Positions 63,454 through 64,000 of a DNA stretch of 64,000 nucleotides are shown here, one piece after another. The position numbers and the translations under genes were made by a program. This DNA is from an uncultured Prevotellaceae bacterium (GTDB lineage: Bacteria > Bacteroidota > Bacteroidia > Bacteroidales > Bacteroidaceae): the NCBI GenBank assembly GCA_902780635.1, contig CACZGH010000030.1, positions 20,874 to 84,873 on the forward strand, given 5' to 3'. The notes below the pieces were generated by a model. It made no database searches. It was not told the DNA's origin and saw only the letters and a program-made list of their open reading frames with translations. Every line of letters begins with the position of its first letter. The stretch's first letter is position 1.

Positions 63454-63461
63454 TAATTTTG
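63454..63461 (+). promoter_or_regulatory. -7 box of the AbiE-like module
   Basis: TAATTTTG fits TAnnTTTG and lies 9 bases before the ATG at 63471, so the mRNA would be nearly leaderless. Confidence 0.45.
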
Positions 63462-63470
63462 TAGCCAAAT

Positions 63471-63776
63471 ATGAGTAGCAAGGAATGTATTAACCTTTTT
63501 TCTCCCAATTTGTTTTGGGATGCCAATCCATCAGAACTGAAGATGGACGAAAACCGTGGCTATATCATCCAGCGAGTGCTGGAGTATGGCCAAATGAACG
63601 ATTGGCTACTCATCAACCGCTACTATGGCCTTGACCAGATTGTTAATGAGTGTAAGAAGATGCGAACTCTTAATCCCGTTTGCCTGGCCTTCATCTGCAC
63701 CATCTCGCACACCAAAGAAGAAGAATACCGATGTTATCACTTCAGACAGTCCTGCCCGACACTATGGAACTCCTAA
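63471..63776 (+). CDS. DUF6922-like protein, probable antitoxin of an AbiE-type pair
   Basis: A 101-residue protein. NLFWDANPSELKMDENRGYIIQRVLEYG resembles the DUF6922 family, small proteins commonly encoded just before AbiEii-type nucleotidyltransferase toxins. No DNA-binding motif is obvious. The following toxin-like frame overlaps it by 46 bases in another frame, the usual arrangement for such pairs. Since the toxin frame is cut short, this gene may be a leftover. Confidence 0.65.
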   Translation: MSSKECINLFSPNLFWDANPSELKMDENRGYIIQRVLEYGQMNDWLLINRYYGLDQIVNECKKMRTLNPVCLAFICTISHTKEEEYRCYHFRQSCPTLWNS

Positions 63777-63928
63777 GAATACTCATGCAGATGCCGGAGT
63801 TAGAGGGAATGCGTCTGGTGGGTGGTACCTCACTCGCCCTGCAATATGGGCATCGCCGTTCAGTTGACCTCGACTTCTTCGGAGTGGCAACAGAGGATAT
63901 GCCTAAATTCCGCAGCACTTTAATTTAA
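63731..63928 (+). pseudogene. Truncated AbiEii-type nucleotidyltransferase toxin
   Basis: Only 65 residues are read before a stop at 63926. They match the start of AbiEii/AbiGii toxins: LVGGTSLALQYGHRRSVDLDFF, including the Gly-Ser and DxD nucleotidyltransferase motif. Intact members have about 200-300 residues, so the rest of the domain is missing. The sequence after the stop, to the end of the window, does not resume the domain in a way I can see. Confidence 0.7.
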
Positions 63929-63943
63929 CTTTCTTTATAAGTA

Positions 63944-63968
63944 CCTGAGCAACAAAAAGTTACTCAGG
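63944..63968 (+). terminator. Hairpin after the truncated toxin
   Basis: CCTGAGCAAC and GTTACTCAGG pair over 10 bp with one mismatch around an AAAAA loop, followed by ATTTT. It may be a weak terminator. Confidence 0.4.
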
Positions 63969-64000
63969 ATTTTGCCATGTCAGATTTTTCACTTACCTTA

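Noticed and set aside
63900-64000. Possible insertion-sequence end after the truncated toxin
   Set aside because: Only a 10-bp hairpin is visible; no transposase or second inverted repeat lies within the window.

Overview
The window is chromosomal DNA from a member of the Bacteroidota, most likely Prevotella in the broad sense. A SusC/SusD pair with a hybrid two-component regulator, promoters of the TTTG-N19/20-TAnnTTTG type (for example 5997-6027, 57018-57048, 42007-42037 minus), a Rho factor with a long disordered insertion and several families largely confined to Bacteroidota all point there. The genus is an inference; no rRNA or tRNA gene is present to anchor it.

Layout. 0.3-5.9 kb: a GH25 muramidase, a zinc-ribbon membrane protein with a serine-rich repeat tail, a short DnaJ-like chaperone and rpsA. 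6.0-10.5 kb: uxuA, uxuB and uxaB (hexuronate catabolism). 10.7-15.9 kb: a four-helix-bundle protein, guaA, a three-domain kinase/RapZ-C/nucleotidyltransferase fusion and a small membrane protein. 16.1-21.9 kb: an L-rhamnose locus (AraC regulator, rhaD, and convergent rhaB-rhaA-rhaT). 22.0-25.1 kb: a candidate small RNA, groS-groL and an atypical sigma-70 factor. 25.2-27.3 kb: rmuC and an AlkZ-related protein. 27.4-33.9 kb: rocD, ctlX, pruA, an arginine deiminase and ald, which together can turn arginine into glutamate. 34.2-38.8 kb: rho, then an ECF sigma factor with a probable dual-membrane anti-sigma factor and a lipoprotein. 38.8-42.0 kb: a TPR protein and a solute-binding lipoprotein. 42.1-53.8 kb: a small polysaccharide utilization locus (susD, susC, HTCS regulator, GH115 alpha-glucuronidase). 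53.9-56.9 kb: an acyl-CoA synthetase with an XRE-cupin regulator and a decayed sugar-isomerase gene. 57.0-64.0 kb: a DUF4160/DUF2442 pair with a frameshift, a DUF6057 membrane protein and its lipoprotein partner, ettA, and a truncated AbiE-like module.

How it fits together. GH115 can release (methyl)glucuronic acid from plant glucuronoxylan. UxuB/UxuA process fructuronate and mannonate, UxaB processes tagaturonate, and the rha genes degrade rhamnose. The window therefore leans towards plant cell-wall sugars. The arginine block is a compact nitrogen and carbon salvage route.

The intergenic DNA is unusual. Three tracts are built of 9-bp units around a CTAG or CCGG core (11573-11680, 17899-18029, 28683-28736), and three tracts have a 7-bp period (13279-13362, 28731-28772, 57931-58028). 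There is also a paired hairpin element (57777-57864) and a dispersed repeat shared by 32606-32653 and 61568-61607. The strongest candidates for undescribed biology are these short-period arrays, the kinase/RapZ-C/nucleotidyltransferase fusion, a promoter-like motif shared by the dnaJ-like gene and groSL, and the candidate small RNA upstream of rhaB.
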